Assembly (NCBI RefSeq): GCF_047219225.1 | Contig: NZ_CP178208.1 | Coordinates: 1,116,001-1,180,000, forward strand | Direction: 5' to 3' | From: IMCC45349 sp047219225 | Lineage (GTDB): Bacteria; Bacteroidota; Bacteroidia; Flavobacteriales; Flavobacteriaceae | DNA length: 64,000 nucleotides | Part shown: positions 9,970-18,657 of the stretch, piece after piece | Numbering within the stretch: the stretch's first letter is position 1 | How the letters are laid out: every line of letters starts with the position of its first letter | Translations under genes and position numbers: made by a program | The notes under the pieces: generated by a model | What the model was told of the DNA's origin: nothing | The model's database searches: none | What the model saw: only the letters and a program-made list of their open reading frames with translations

Positions 9970-11379
9970 CTATTCTGGGATAGAAATAATTACATTATCA
10001 ACATGGATTGTCCCATTTTGGTTCGAAGTATCACTTCCTGTATACTTAAATGCAATATATAAGTTTCCAGTATAACTAGAAAGATCTATAGCACCTGAAT
10101 CAATCCAAGTAAACCAATCATCTGTTACATCTGGATGTGCAATAACTGCGTCTGTTAAAGCTATCCAAGTTGCTGAAGCAACACCATCAGTTGTTCCATT
10201 AAAATCAGTAGAAACAAAAACTTCTAAAGGATCATGACCAGCATCAGGATAAGCATATTCAGTTTGGAAATTTAACATTTCACCATCTTGTGCATCCATA
10301 TCAATAGCAGGTGAAATTAACCAACCTACATTGTTACTATCACCAGATTGGTAAGCAGAAAACTCAGCATATCCATTACCACTATAAACTTGTTCAGTCC
10401 ATAACTCACTACCATCTTCAGCATAATTTAACCATCCTTCAACATTTAAATCTGTATTATCTGTTGCAGAACTGAAAGTCTCTTCAAATACAGGGTCACA
10501 ACGGTTTCCATCAAAGCTAATATCATCAGTAGTATTAAGTAACATTACAATATCATCTCCACCATAACTTTGAGAAATAACACCTGCAATTGTACCTCTA
10601 CCTTGAGTTGGTAATGGCATTTGGTTAAAATTAGCGAATGAGCTTGTTTCAATTAAAAACTCAGCACCATTATCACAACTTACTAAAGCACGCTGTGTAT
10701 CAAAATCATCATAAGGAGCAACAAATGTTTGCCCTTCTAATCCTGCTGGAAATTGAGCATTTTCAAACTGTACAAACATGCCTAAGTGTGCGTCATTTAC
10801 ACTAGACATTCCTACTGTTAATGGTACAATAGTTTCTGTAACATTAGACCTGAATAAGAAATCTGGAATCATGTTAGCAGTAATTTCATCAACTTCATCA
10901 CCATCTTCAGCACCACCAATAGTTAATACTTCAGAAGAATTTTCTCCTAAAAACAACCCTTTTAGTTTAATATAAACTTCTCTACCTTTATTATATCTAT
11001 TATAATTATCAGCTAAATTTAATACAACACCTATTGCTGCTGTAGGGTTTTCTGGAGCATCCTGCATATAGAACTCTTTGTAAAAGTTTCCTGTAGCATC
11101 AGATGAAGTAACATAACCTTTAACAACTATGTCAGATTCAATTAAAGTTACTTGACCATTATACATAGCTTTTAACTGTGAAATAGTAACTAAAGCCATT
11201 TCTTCATTTTGAATAGCAGTTAAAATTTCTTGTAAGCCAGCATTCTCTTCATCTCCTAAACTATTAGGAACAGTAAAATCGTCGTCTTGTACACATGCTG
11301 TCATTGCAACCATAGCAAATGCAACAAGTACTATATTTAATAATTTGTTTGTTTTCATAATATTTATATTTTTTTTCAT
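9970..11379 (-). CDS. DUF5689 domain lipoprotein, partner of TonB receptor
   Basis: A lipoprotein signal with lipobox MTAC places the modified cysteine at residue 29 (or 22 if the second Met is the start). The following residues VQDDDF resemble the acidic lipoprotein-export signal of Bacteroidota, so surface exposure is likely. Residues ~58-280 are an OB-like DUF5689 domain and ~295-469 a jellyroll (choice-of-anchor J/DUF5017 type). The gene starts 7 bases after the TonB receptor stop and surely shares its transcript. By analogy with SusD it may cap the receptor and bind substrate. The divergent secreted nuclease suggests a nucleic-acid or organophosphate substrate, which is inference. An ATG 21 bases downstream (11358) is an equally good start. 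Confidence 0.85.
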   Translation of the reverse strand: MKKNINIMKTNKLLNIVLVAFAMVAMTACVQDDDFTVPNSLGDEENAGLQEILTAIQNEEMALVTISQLKAMYNGQVTLIESDIVVKGYVTSSDATGNFYKEFYMQDAPENPTAAIGVVLNLADNYNRYNKGREVYIKLKGLFLGENSSEVLTIGGAEDGDEVDEITANMIPDFLFRSNVTETIVPLTVGMSSVNDAHLGMFVQFENAQFPAGLEGQTFVAPYDDFDTQRALVSCDNGAEFLIETSSFANFNQMPLPTQGRGTIAGVISQSYGGDDIVMLLNTTDDISFDGNRCDPVFEETFSSATDNTDLNVEGWLNYAEDGSELWTEQVYSGNGYAEFSAYQSGDSNNVGWLISPAIDMDAQDGEMLNFQTEYAYPDAGHDPLEVFVSTDFNGTTDGVASATWIALTDAVIAHPDVTDDWFTWIDSGAIDLSSYTGNLYIAFKYTGSDTSNQNGTIHVDNVIISIPE

Positions 11380-11386
11380 AGTTGTT

Positions 11387-14176
11387 TTAAAATCTAACGT
11401 TTAAGTTAAGGAAATATGTAGTTCCTCTACCATACCAATATTTTGATCCGAATACTCGCTTAGGATTTGCAGCATCATCTCTAAGTTCGCGATAGTTAGA
11501 ATTTCTACTTTGTTCAAATCCACCAGACTTAAATTGTTTGTCGAGAATATTGTTGATACTTGCAAAAAGACCTATAAAGTAATCACCTACTTTCCATGAC
11601 TTACCTCCAATGGCATTTACTACCATATAGCTATCAAACTTCTCTTGCTTTAATAATTCACGAGCAATATTTGGATCATAATCATTAAATGGTAAACCAT
11701 CTTGATCAGTATAAAAATTCTCAGTTCTTAATATTGGAGCTACATCTACATAAGCATTTGAGAAAAAGTTTGTTGTTGCTCCGAACCACCAATAATCTGG
11801 GTCTCTATACTCAAATCCAACAGAAGCTGCTCGTTGTGGACCTCCAGCTAATTTATAATCTTTAAGATTAGCCTCTCCAAAATTAATTCCTCCACCTACT
11901 GATGCAAAATCATCAGAAGTTAATAATAAGTTTGGATTGTTATCATAAGTATATTGTCCTATAGATGCAGCACCTTTCAATTTAATAGTTGGAGTTACTT
12001 GTGCTTCAATACCTAATTCTGCTCCAAAGTGTCTTTTATCCACACCTTGTAATATTTCTTGAACAAAAGCATTTTCACCTGTAAAAGTTTGTCCATTAAT
12101 TCCTGTTCCACTAATACCATCTGCATAATAAAATGAAACATCATTAGCATCTTCAATAGTTGTATAAAAACCAGTTAACCTAGCTTTTACTATAGGAGAA
12201 CGGTAAATATAACTTGCATCAACAGTAGTTATTTTTTCTTCAGTAATATTAATTCCACTTAAGTCTCCAACTACATTATGATTTTCTCTTGAGTTAGAAA
12301 ATGTATTTCTTAAAGATGGTGCTTTAGTAATATATGCACCATTGAAATCTAATAAATGCTTTCCAGAAATCTTATAAGTAAATCCTGCTTTAGCTCCAAC
12401 ACCATTAAATTTAATTTTTTCACCTTTTCCATAAGAATTACCTAGATAAGCTTCATGTTGAAATAATCCATCTCTTTGGTATTGCGTGTCAGTATAACTT
12501 AAAGCTGCATAAAAATCAACTTTATTGTATTTAAACTGTGCCTGAGCAAAGGCACTCATTACATTAGCTTCTAAATTATAATTGTATCTAAATTTATCTC
12601 CTTCAAAAGCAACAAAATCAGGATTTTGTAAATTAAACTGATATCCATCAAAAGCATCTACATTTAATAAACCTGTTGTACTACCTAATAAATCAATAAT
12701 TTCAGCAAAGTTTTCAGATTTAAGTTTCTTGTAATTAACACCTCCAGTAATAGTAATATTTTCAGTTAATTCACTATTTAATATTGAGTTTATTGTTAAT
12801 TGCTTATCGTCACTTCTATCTTCATATAAAACATAAGCTGCATTAGTATCGCTTATGTTATTTGTTAAGTTAGCATCATAAATAGCGTTCCAGTCAATTT
12901 GGCCATTATTTATAAATTCTTGTTCAGCTATATAAGCACCTTCATAATCAGGTCCATCAGTATCAGCTAAAAAGTAACTTGGTAATTTTTGATAATATGC
13001 TGGACTTGGGTTTAAACCTCCAGCAAAATCAATACGACTATTTCCTAACTCACCGAATTGATATCCAACATTAGTATTTAAACTAGTTTTATCTGAAATA
13101 TCCCAGTAATGATTAACCATTACTATTGGCTCTACAACTCTTTTAACTCTAGAATTACGTTTTTCTCCATCATGATACCCCCAATATTCATTATACTTAA
13201 TTCCTTTTAAATCGTATACTTCTTGTGTATTAGGAGAAGACTTCCCTCTTCTATTAGGAGCATAAACACCTGTAAAGTTTATACTATGTTTGTCATTTAT
13301 TCTTTTTTCAACAGAGGCAAAAAATGAATTTGCATCATAGAAAGTTGCATCTTGGTATCCTTCATCTCCCCAACGTCTTCCTACAGATAGTGCATAAGAC
13401 CATCCTCCTTCAACAACACCAGAGTTATAAGTTGCCATTAAACGATTTGTATAACTTCTATTAGAAGAAGAGTAAGTTATACGTCCACCTTGTCTGTATT
13501 TTGAAGCTCTTACGTTTATGTTTGTAGACCCTAAAATACCACCAAAATTATAAGCAGAAGGTACAACTCCAGTTGTAAGTTCTTGGTTACGCATTACATC
13601 ATTAAGTCCTCCCCAATTACTCCATTGTGGTCTTCCGTTAAATGTTTTGTTCATTTCGATACCATTCATAAGTACAGTACCATTTTCAGAATCTAGTCCT
13701 CTAACTCTAAAGAAAGATGAGCTAAATTCAAATGCTGCAGTACGTTGAAAAACATCTTGAGATGACGATAATAATCCAGATATATTATCTGCACCACTTG
13801 TATCATCATTTAATTCGTCATCTGATAAAGTGATTGTAAATAAATCAGCATCATCTGAGACATCAACTTTTAAAGACATTTCAGTAATATCTACTGTTTT
13901 GCCTTCATTAACTACTATTGGATATCTAGCAGTTAAGAAACCATCTTTAGATACGTTTAGGACTTGCTCGCCTAAAGGTAGGTTTGATGTAAAACTAAAC
14001 TCACCATTAGCGTCAGTTTTAGTTGTTAAAGAGGTTCCCTCAATTGTAATTGTCACATCAGGAATTGGCTCTCCAGTTATTGCATCTTTTACACTACCCT
14101 TTACAATTGTTTGTTGGGCAAAAGATGAAAAAACAGTGAAAATTCCTAATAAGAAAATAAATAACTTTTTTTTCAT
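11387..14176 (-). CDS. TonB-dependent outer-membrane receptor with CarboxypepD-regulatory N-terminal domain
   Basis: The 929 residues comprise a signal peptide (~1-20, ...FSSFAQ), a carboxypeptidase-regulatory-like sandwich (~22-105, GSVKDAITGEPIPDV), a plug (~125-235) with RVRGLDSENGTVLMNG, and a long beta-barrel ending in an aromatic residue (NLNVRF). It should import a substrate across the outer membrane using energy from TonB. The DUF5689 lipoprotein gene follows in the same operon, and a secreted endonuclease/phosphatase gene is divergent across a 139-bp spacer with promoter boxes for both directions. The substrate cannot be read from the sequence. Confidence 0.93.
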   Translation of the reverse strand: MKKKLFIFLLGIFTVFSSFAQQTIVKGSVKDAITGEPIPDVTITIEGTSLTTKTDANGEFSFTSNLPLGEQVLNVSKDGFLTARYPIVVNEGKTVDITEMSLKVDVSDDADLFTITLSDDELNDDTSGADNISGLLSSSQDVFQRTAAFEFSSSFFRVRGLDSENGTVLMNGIEMNKTFNGRPQWSNWGGLNDVMRNQELTTGVVPSAYNFGGILGSTNINVRASKYRQGGRITYSSSNRSYTNRLMATYNSGVVEGGWSYALSVGRRWGDEGYQDATFYDANSFFASVEKRINDKHSINFTGVYAPNRRGKSSPNTQEVYDLKGIKYNEYWGYHDGEKRNSRVKRVVEPIVMVNHYWDISDKTSLNTNVGYQFGELGNSRIDFAGGLNPSPAYYQKLPSYFLADTDGPDYEGAYIAEQEFINNGQIDWNAIYDANLTNNISDTNAAYVLYEDRSDDKQLTINSILNSELTENITITGGVNYKKLKSENFAEIIDLLGSTTGLLNVDAFDGYQFNLQNPDFVAFEGDKFRYNYNLEANVMSAFAQAQFKYNKVDFYAALSYTDTQYQRDGLFQHEAYLGNSYGKGEKIKFNGVGAKAGFTYKISGKHLLDFNGAYITKAPSLRNTFSNSRENHNVVGDLSGINITEEKITTVDASYIYRSPIVKARLTGFYTTIEDANDVSFYYADGISGTGINGQTFTGENAFVQEILQGVDKRHFGAELGIEAQVTPTIKLKGAASIGQYTYDNNPNLLLTSDDFASVGGGINFGEANLKDYKLAGGPQRAASVGFEYRDPDYWWFGATTNFFSNAYVDVAPILRTENFYTDQDGLPFNDYDPNIARELLKQEKFDSYMVVNAIGGKSWKVGDYFIGLFASINNILDKQFKSGGFEQSRNSNYRELRDDAANPKRVFGSKYWYGRGTTYFLNLNVRF

Positions 14177-14233
14177 GTTAAATTTTGTAGTTAATAATAT
14201 TTTTACTCTAAAATTTCAAATATTTAGAGCCTC

Positions 14234-14241
14234 CAAATTTA
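14234..14241 (-). promoter_or_regulatory. -7 promoter box (TAAATTTG) for the TonB receptor operon
   Basis: The minus strand reads TAAATTTG, a full match to the Bacteroidota TAnnTTTG -7 element, about 58 bases before the receptor ATG. No clear -33 TTTG was seen. Confidence 0.55.
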
Positions 14242-14262
14242 CGTTTTTTATTTAATAATATA

Positions 14263-14270
14263 TACTTTTG
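14263..14270 (+). promoter_or_regulatory. -7 promoter box (TACTTTTG) for the secreted nuclease gene
   Basis: TACTTTTG matches TAnnTTTG exactly and lies about 45 bases before the ATG at 14316. It is 21 bases from the opposing box, so the two promoters could share regulation. Confidence 0.6.
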
Positions 14271-14315
14271 GCGTGAGATTTGCTTAGATATTAACACATA
14301 CATAATATACTGATA

Positions 14316-15368
14316 ATGAGAAACAATATTTTACACTCAATCGTTTTAACTTTCATTGTTATTTTTAGTGTACAGGCACAAAAAGACAGAAAGTTTAAAG
14401 CACACACTATTGCGTTTTATAACGTTGAAAATCTTTTTGATACTATCAACGACACCACAAAACTTGATGAAAGAAGTCCAATCATGGAAATGAAGTTTAA
14501 TCGTGAGGAAGTTTATGAGAAAAAAGTAAAAAACATGGCTAGAGTTATATCGGAAATTGGCGCCGATATTTCAAAAAACACACCTGCTATAATTGGCTTA
14601 GCTGAAGTTGAAAATAGACAAGTTGTTGATGACTTAGCTAATGACTCAGCATTATTACATAAAGATTATGGTGTTGTACATTTTGACTCTCCTGATGCAA
14701 GAGGTATAGATGTTGCTTTAATGTATCAAAAATCACTTTTTAGACCTTTAAGCACTAGTAATCATGAACTCAAGATTTATGATGATATTACAAGAAAACG
14801 TATTTACACTAGGGATCAATTATTAGTTAGTGGCGAATTAGAAGGTGACTTGATTCATATAATAGTAAATCACTGGCCATCAAGAAGAGGTGGAGAAGCA
14901 AGAAGTAGACCTAAACGTGTTGCAGCTGCTAAACTTAACAAACGTATCATTGACTCTTTACAAGCTATTGACCCTTATGCAAAAATATTTACAATGGGTG
15001 ATTTAAATGATGACCCAACAAATGCAAGTGTAAAGGATGTATTAAAAGCTGAAAAAGATAAAGAGGATGTTAAACTAAAAGGTATCTACAATCCTATGGA
15101 AAGTTTCTTTAAACAAGGGTTAGGGTCTAACGCTTATAGAGATGCTTGGAGTTTGTTTGACCAAATAATGATTACAAAACCATTATTGGAGAAAGACTTT
15201 TCTTCTTTTAGGTTTTTTAAAGCTGGAATATTCAACAAACAATATTTAACAAATAAAAAAGGAAGATATAAAGGATATCCTTTAAGAAGTTTTGCTGATG
15301 GAGGCTTTACCAATGGGTTTAGCGATCACTTCCCTGTTTATGTTATTGTAATCAAGGAAGTTTTGTAA
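14316..15368 (+). CDS. Secreted endonuclease/exonuclease/phosphatase (EEP) family protein
   Basis: The 350 residues start with a signal peptide (~1-21, ...FSVQAQ). The EEP fold motifs are all present: AFYNVENLFDT with the metal-site Asn36, GLAEVENR with Glu97, VNHWPSR, MGDLNDDP and the terminal SDHFPV His. The protein is therefore likely an active Mg-dependent phosphodiesterase or nuclease in the periplasm or outside the cell. It is divergent from the TonB receptor/DUF5689 operon, a pairing that suggests degradation of extracellular DNA or phosphate esters before uptake. Sugar-phosphate or inositol-phosphate substrates are also possible for this superfamily. Confidence 0.88.
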   Translation: MRNNILHSIVLTFIVIFSVQAQKDRKFKAHTIAFYNVENLFDTINDTTKLDERSPIMEMKFNREEVYEKKVKNMARVISEIGADISKNTPAIIGLAEVENRQVVDDLANDSALLHKDYGVVHFDSPDARGIDVALMYQKSLFRPLSTSNHELKIYDDITRKRIYTRDQLLVSGELEGDLIHIIVNHWPSRRGGEARSRPKRVAAAKLNKRIIDSLQAIDPYAKIFTMGDLNDDPTNASVKDVLKAEKDKEDVKLKGIYNPMESFFKQGLGSNAYRDAWSLFDQIMITKPLLEKDFSSFRFFKAGIFNKQYLTNKKGRYKGYPLRSFADGGFTNGFSDHFPVYVIVIKEVL

Positions 15369-15388
15369 AACTTTCTCCAAATTAAAAT

Positions 15389-15421
15389 AAAAAAGGCAGC
15401 AATTAAATTGCTGCCTTTTTT
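15389..15421. terminator. Bidirectional intrinsic terminator
   Basis: The arms AAAAAGGCAGCAATT and AATTGCTGCCTTTTT are perfect complements around a one-base centre, with AT-rich runs on both sides. It separates the convergent EEP gene and the small membrane-protein gene. Confidence 0.9.
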
Positions 15422-15424
15422 ATT

Positions 15425-15853
15425 TTAATTTGGCCAACTTCCCCAAGGAATCCTTGATAAAAACAATACTAATGCAATTACATAAAACACTGCAATAGTT
15501 TTATATTTTGGAGTAGACGTAAGTTTCTTTTTATGCTTAGAATATCCTATCGTAATTAATGCTACAGCTATAATATTAATTAATGGATGCTCAACAAGGT
15601 ATAGGCGAGCTAAAGAATTACTCATAACTTCACCTCCCATTTCGCTCCATAAACTAAATCTTTCTGAAGTAAAATATAACAACAACCCTAAAAGTAATTG
15701 AATATGTGATACTATTAATGTAAAAAGTGATATTCTAAATGCTTTAGCATCGTAATCCTTTTTAGCTAATAAGCCCATAAAAGCTTTTACAACAGCCAAT
15801 AATAAAATCACAAGTACTAAGTAAGCCCAATAAGAATGCAATGTTTTAATCAT
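15425..15853 (-). CDS. Four-helix membrane protein, function unknown
   Basis: From the ATG at 15853 the protein has 142 residues (MIKTLHSYWAYL...) with four hydrophobic helices. Histidines occur near the helix ends (LHSYW, VSHIQ, EHPLI). I recall similar flavobacterial proteins being labelled cytochrome b-like, which would fit haem-binding histidines, but nothing here proves it. A longer frame to 15925 exists, but its extra 24 residues include part of the terminator hairpin of the next gene, so I reject that start. Terminators flank it on both sides. Confidence 0.72.
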   Translation of the reverse strand: MIKTLHSYWAYLVLVILLLAVVKAFMGLLAKKDYDAKAFRISLFTLIVSHIQLLLGLLLYFTSERFSLWSEMGGEVMSNSLARLYLVEHPLINIIAVALITIGYSKHKKKLTSTPKYKTIAVFYVIALVLFLSRIPWGSWPN

Positions 15854-15900
15854 GAGTAAGTGTTTATTTTGTTTACAGCAAAAGTAAGTGAAAAATAGGT

Positions 15901-15935
15901 ATAAAAAAATCCCAATGCATTGCATTGGGATTTTT
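15901..15935 (-). terminator. Intrinsic terminator of the TonB receptor gene
   Basis: On the minus strand the stem AAAAATCCCAATGCA/TGCATTGGGATTTTT is followed by a T-rich run. It lies 22 bases after the receptor stop codon. Confidence 0.88.
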
Positions 15936-15956
15936 AATTTTAAATAAAATTACTTC

Positions 15957-18497
15957 TTAGAAGTTATAACGTACACTTACGTTCCAAGTTCTTCCGTAAC
16001 CAAAACGTCCATTGTTGTTAATATTAACTCCTTTAAAGTTTTGAGAAGGATCAGAAGAAGCTGCTGTATTACCATTTACAGATTCTAAATATACTTCATC
16101 AAAAATATTGTTAATATTTAAACGGAATTGGATAGAATTTTTATCATCTTCTCCAACTAACATTTTGTATGAGAATCCAGCATCTACAGTATCATAAGAT
16201 GGTAATGACAATGGATTTTGACTCAATGATCCTTCAGAATGCATATCATTATACCAGTTCCAAGCTCCATCAATACTAACTCTTTCTAAGAACTCATAGT
16301 CAGCATTAATACCAGCTGTTACTTGAGCAGCACCACCAACGTTAAATCCATCAATATCAATTTCTGTAGCAGTTCCTATTTCTTCACCGTCTCCGTTAAA
16401 AGTTCTTTGAGTTGCAGACCCATCAAATTGCCATTCACCTAAAGCTAAGAATCCATTAACTCGTAAGTTATCCATTGGTCTAGTCATTACTTCTAATTCT
16501 ACACCACTATGTACTTGCTTCACGCCTTGTGTTTGGTACCCTTCGTATGCTGGAGTATCTTGATCTTCTCCATTACTACTTAATAAAGTTCTGTTATCCC
16601 AAATTGTATGGTAAACGTTTAAGTTAGCAGAAATCCACTCTCCTCCAAATTGGTAACCAGCTTCTAAACCAGTAATCTTTTGATTTTCAACCTCAGGGTT
16701 AATTAAGTCATTTGAATTTCTTGTGTTAACAAATAAATCATCGTGGAAAGGTTGACGCGAATAATATCCAGTATTAACAAACACTTTGTGGTTTTCGTTA
16801 ATCTCATAAGCAGCACCTAGTTTTACGTTATACCCAATATTACTAACTTTCTTAGATTTTTCTGAAACACCTTCTTCAGCTGTAAAGAAAAATTCTTCTC
16901 TTTGGTGGTCTTGATTTGATAATGCTCCTTGGAAAAATGCAGAGAACTTATCTTTTGTATATTCTAATTGACCAAATACACCATAATAAGTAATAACTTC
17001 TTCATAATCTCTATCCATACGTTGGTCATGGTCAGTATTTGGGTTAAACACCATGTTCCATGGGTTAATTCCTCCGTAAGTATCAGTAATTGTATAATCT
17101 CCTGAATATCCACTTGACTCATCTACAGAGCTAATTCCAATAAACTCATTTACACCTCTAAAGTGAATTCCATTATAAGTTCTAATATCTGCACCAACGT
17201 TTAAGTTTAATGTTTCACTTAACTCATTGTTATAGTTTGTTACTAATCCAAACCAATTGTGGTTATTAAATGATCCACGAACAAACCCTACACCATTAGA
17301 AATTCTTTCAGAAGCAAAAGCACCACGTCCTAAAGAACCATATAATACAGTAGATAATGCTGACTTTTCATTAATATTCCAATCCCAAGATAAGTTTGCT
17401 ACTGGTTTGTGGTAGATATTACGTCCTCCTGGGTATACATCACCTTCCAAATTGTTAGGGCTAGAAACACCTGTTTCATTCCAACTATTATATCTTCTCC
17501 CATTTTCTAAAAAATCACCTATAGATCCTCTTCCTGCCGCAGCATGCCATTGTGGTGCTCCAGTTAATAAGAAATTGAATGTATTATTCTCATTTGGCTG
17601 GTAACCAGCAGATAAAAAATATGTTTGACCTTGACCATGTGTATAGTTAACATAACCATCACCTTGCCAGTGTCCTAATAAAGCAGAGAAAGACCATCCT
17701 TTTTCACTTTTTCCAGTAGAGTAATATGCAGATGTTTTAGTGTAATCATCATTACCAATCATTTGTTGTACAAAACCTCCTTTTTTTCTATCAATAGTTT
17801 TTGTAACAATATTTACTGTACCACCAACTGAAGAAATCGCTAATTTAGAAGAACCTAAACCACGTTGTACCTGTACAGCATTAGCTACATCTAATACTCC
17901 AGACCAGTTAGACCAGTACATCTTACCATCTTCCATACCATTAATTGGTTGTCCATTAAGTAAGAAAGCTGTATTCGTTTGGTCAAAACCACGTAAGAAC
18001 ATTCTACCATCACCAAATCCACCACCTTTAACGTTTTGTACAGAAGGTGTAGATTTTAATACTTCAGGTAAATCCCAGTTCCCTGTTTTTTCTTGAATCT
18101 CGTTAGCCTTAATTGTAGATACAGCGATAGGTGTATTTCTATCTTCTGCTAAATCAATAATACCAGATCCAACAATTACAATCTCTTCTAAAGAATTGTC
18201 AGGAGATAATGTAATGTTACCTAAGTCTGCATTTCCGTTGAATGATACTCTAATTGAACCATATCCAACGTAAGAGATTACTAATACACCAGAATTTGAT
18301 TGCGTTTTTAAAGTAAATTTCCCATCAAAATCAGAAGTCGTACCATTGGTAGTTCCTTCTTCAATAATGTTTGCTCCTGGAAGTGGAGCATTTAGTTCAG
18401 AATCAATAATTGTTCCTGAAACCGTGCTTTGTGCAAAAGCTGCTGTCGAAAAAATCATCGCTACAGCTAATAGCATAAATTGAGTAAATTTTCTCAT
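15957..18497 (-). CDS. TonB-dependent receptor with CarboxypepD-regulatory domain (846 aa)
   Basis: A signal peptide (~1-23, ...STAAFAQ) is followed by a regulatory sandwich (~25-105, PLPGANIIEEG and DFDGKFTL), a plug (~120-240, with FLRGFDQTN and LNGQPINGMEDG) and a barrel ending SVRYNF. It is a full-length outer-membrane transporter. It has no lipoprotein partner and no enzyme beside it, unlike the other receptors in this window, so its substrate is open; ferric siderophore-type ligands are one possibility. It is a single-gene unit with its own terminator. A near-consensus -7 box lies about 30 bases upstream. Confidence 0.92.
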   Translation of the reverse strand: MRKFTQFMLLAVAMIFSTAAFAQSTVSGTIIDSELNAPLPGANIIEEGTTNGTTSDFDGKFTLKTQSNSGVLVISYVGYGSIRVSFNGNADLGNITLSPDNSLEEIVIVGSGIIDLAEDRNTPIAVSTIKANEIQEKTGNWDLPEVLKSTPSVQNVKGGGFGDGRMFLRGFDQTNTAFLLNGQPINGMEDGKMYWSNWSGVLDVANAVQVQRGLGSSKLAISSVGGTVNIVTKTIDRKKGGFVQQMIGNDDYTKTSAYYSTGKSEKGWSFSALLGHWQGDGYVNYTHGQGQTYFLSAGYQPNENNTFNFLLTGAPQWHAAAGRGSIGDFLENGRRYNSWNETGVSSPNNLEGDVYPGGRNIYHKPVANLSWDWNINEKSALSTVLYGSLGRGAFASERISNGVGFVRGSFNNHNWFGLVTNYNNELSETLNLNVGADIRTYNGIHFRGVNEFIGISSVDESSGYSGDYTITDTYGGINPWNMVFNPNTDHDQRMDRDYEEVITYYGVFGQLEYTKDKFSAFFQGALSNQDHQREEFFFTAEEGVSEKSKKVSNIGYNVKLGAAYEINENHKVFVNTGYYSRQPFHDDLFVNTRNSNDLINPEVENQKITGLEAGYQFGGEWISANLNVYHTIWDNRTLLSSNGEDQDTPAYEGYQTQGVKQVHSGVELEVMTRPMDNLRVNGFLALGEWQFDGSATQRTFNGDGEEIGTATEIDIDGFNVGGAAQVTAGINADYEFLERVSIDGAWNWYNDMHSEGSLSQNPLSLPSYDTVDAGFSYKMLVGEDDKNSIQFRLNINNIFDEVYLESVNGNTAASSDPSQNFKGVNINNNGRFGYGRTWNVSVRYNF

Positions 18498-18526
18498 TAT
18501 AAAATTAAAATTGGTTTTATTTTGCT

Positions 18527-18535
18527 GCGAAATTA
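18527..18535 (-). promoter_or_regulatory. Possible -7 box (TAATTTCGC)
   Basis: The minus strand reads TAATTTCGC about 30 bases before the TonB receptor ATG. This is one base off TAnnTTTG. The same nine bases occur upstream of ileS (37049-37057), which supports a promoter variant. No -33 element was recognised. Confidence 0.35.
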
Positions 18536-18657
18536 CTTAATAAATACCACTTTTTGTTAACTAAGCGTTAAGAATTGTTAATTGTTGTGAAAAATACGAC
18601 AGAAACCAACTACGTGATTTGCAGTTTTTTAACCAAAAAATGAGAAGTTTTCTTTTA

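Noticed and set aside
15854..15925. Longer start for the four-helix membrane protein
   Set aside because: The added region runs into the terminator hairpin at 15901-15935 and does not look like protein sequence.
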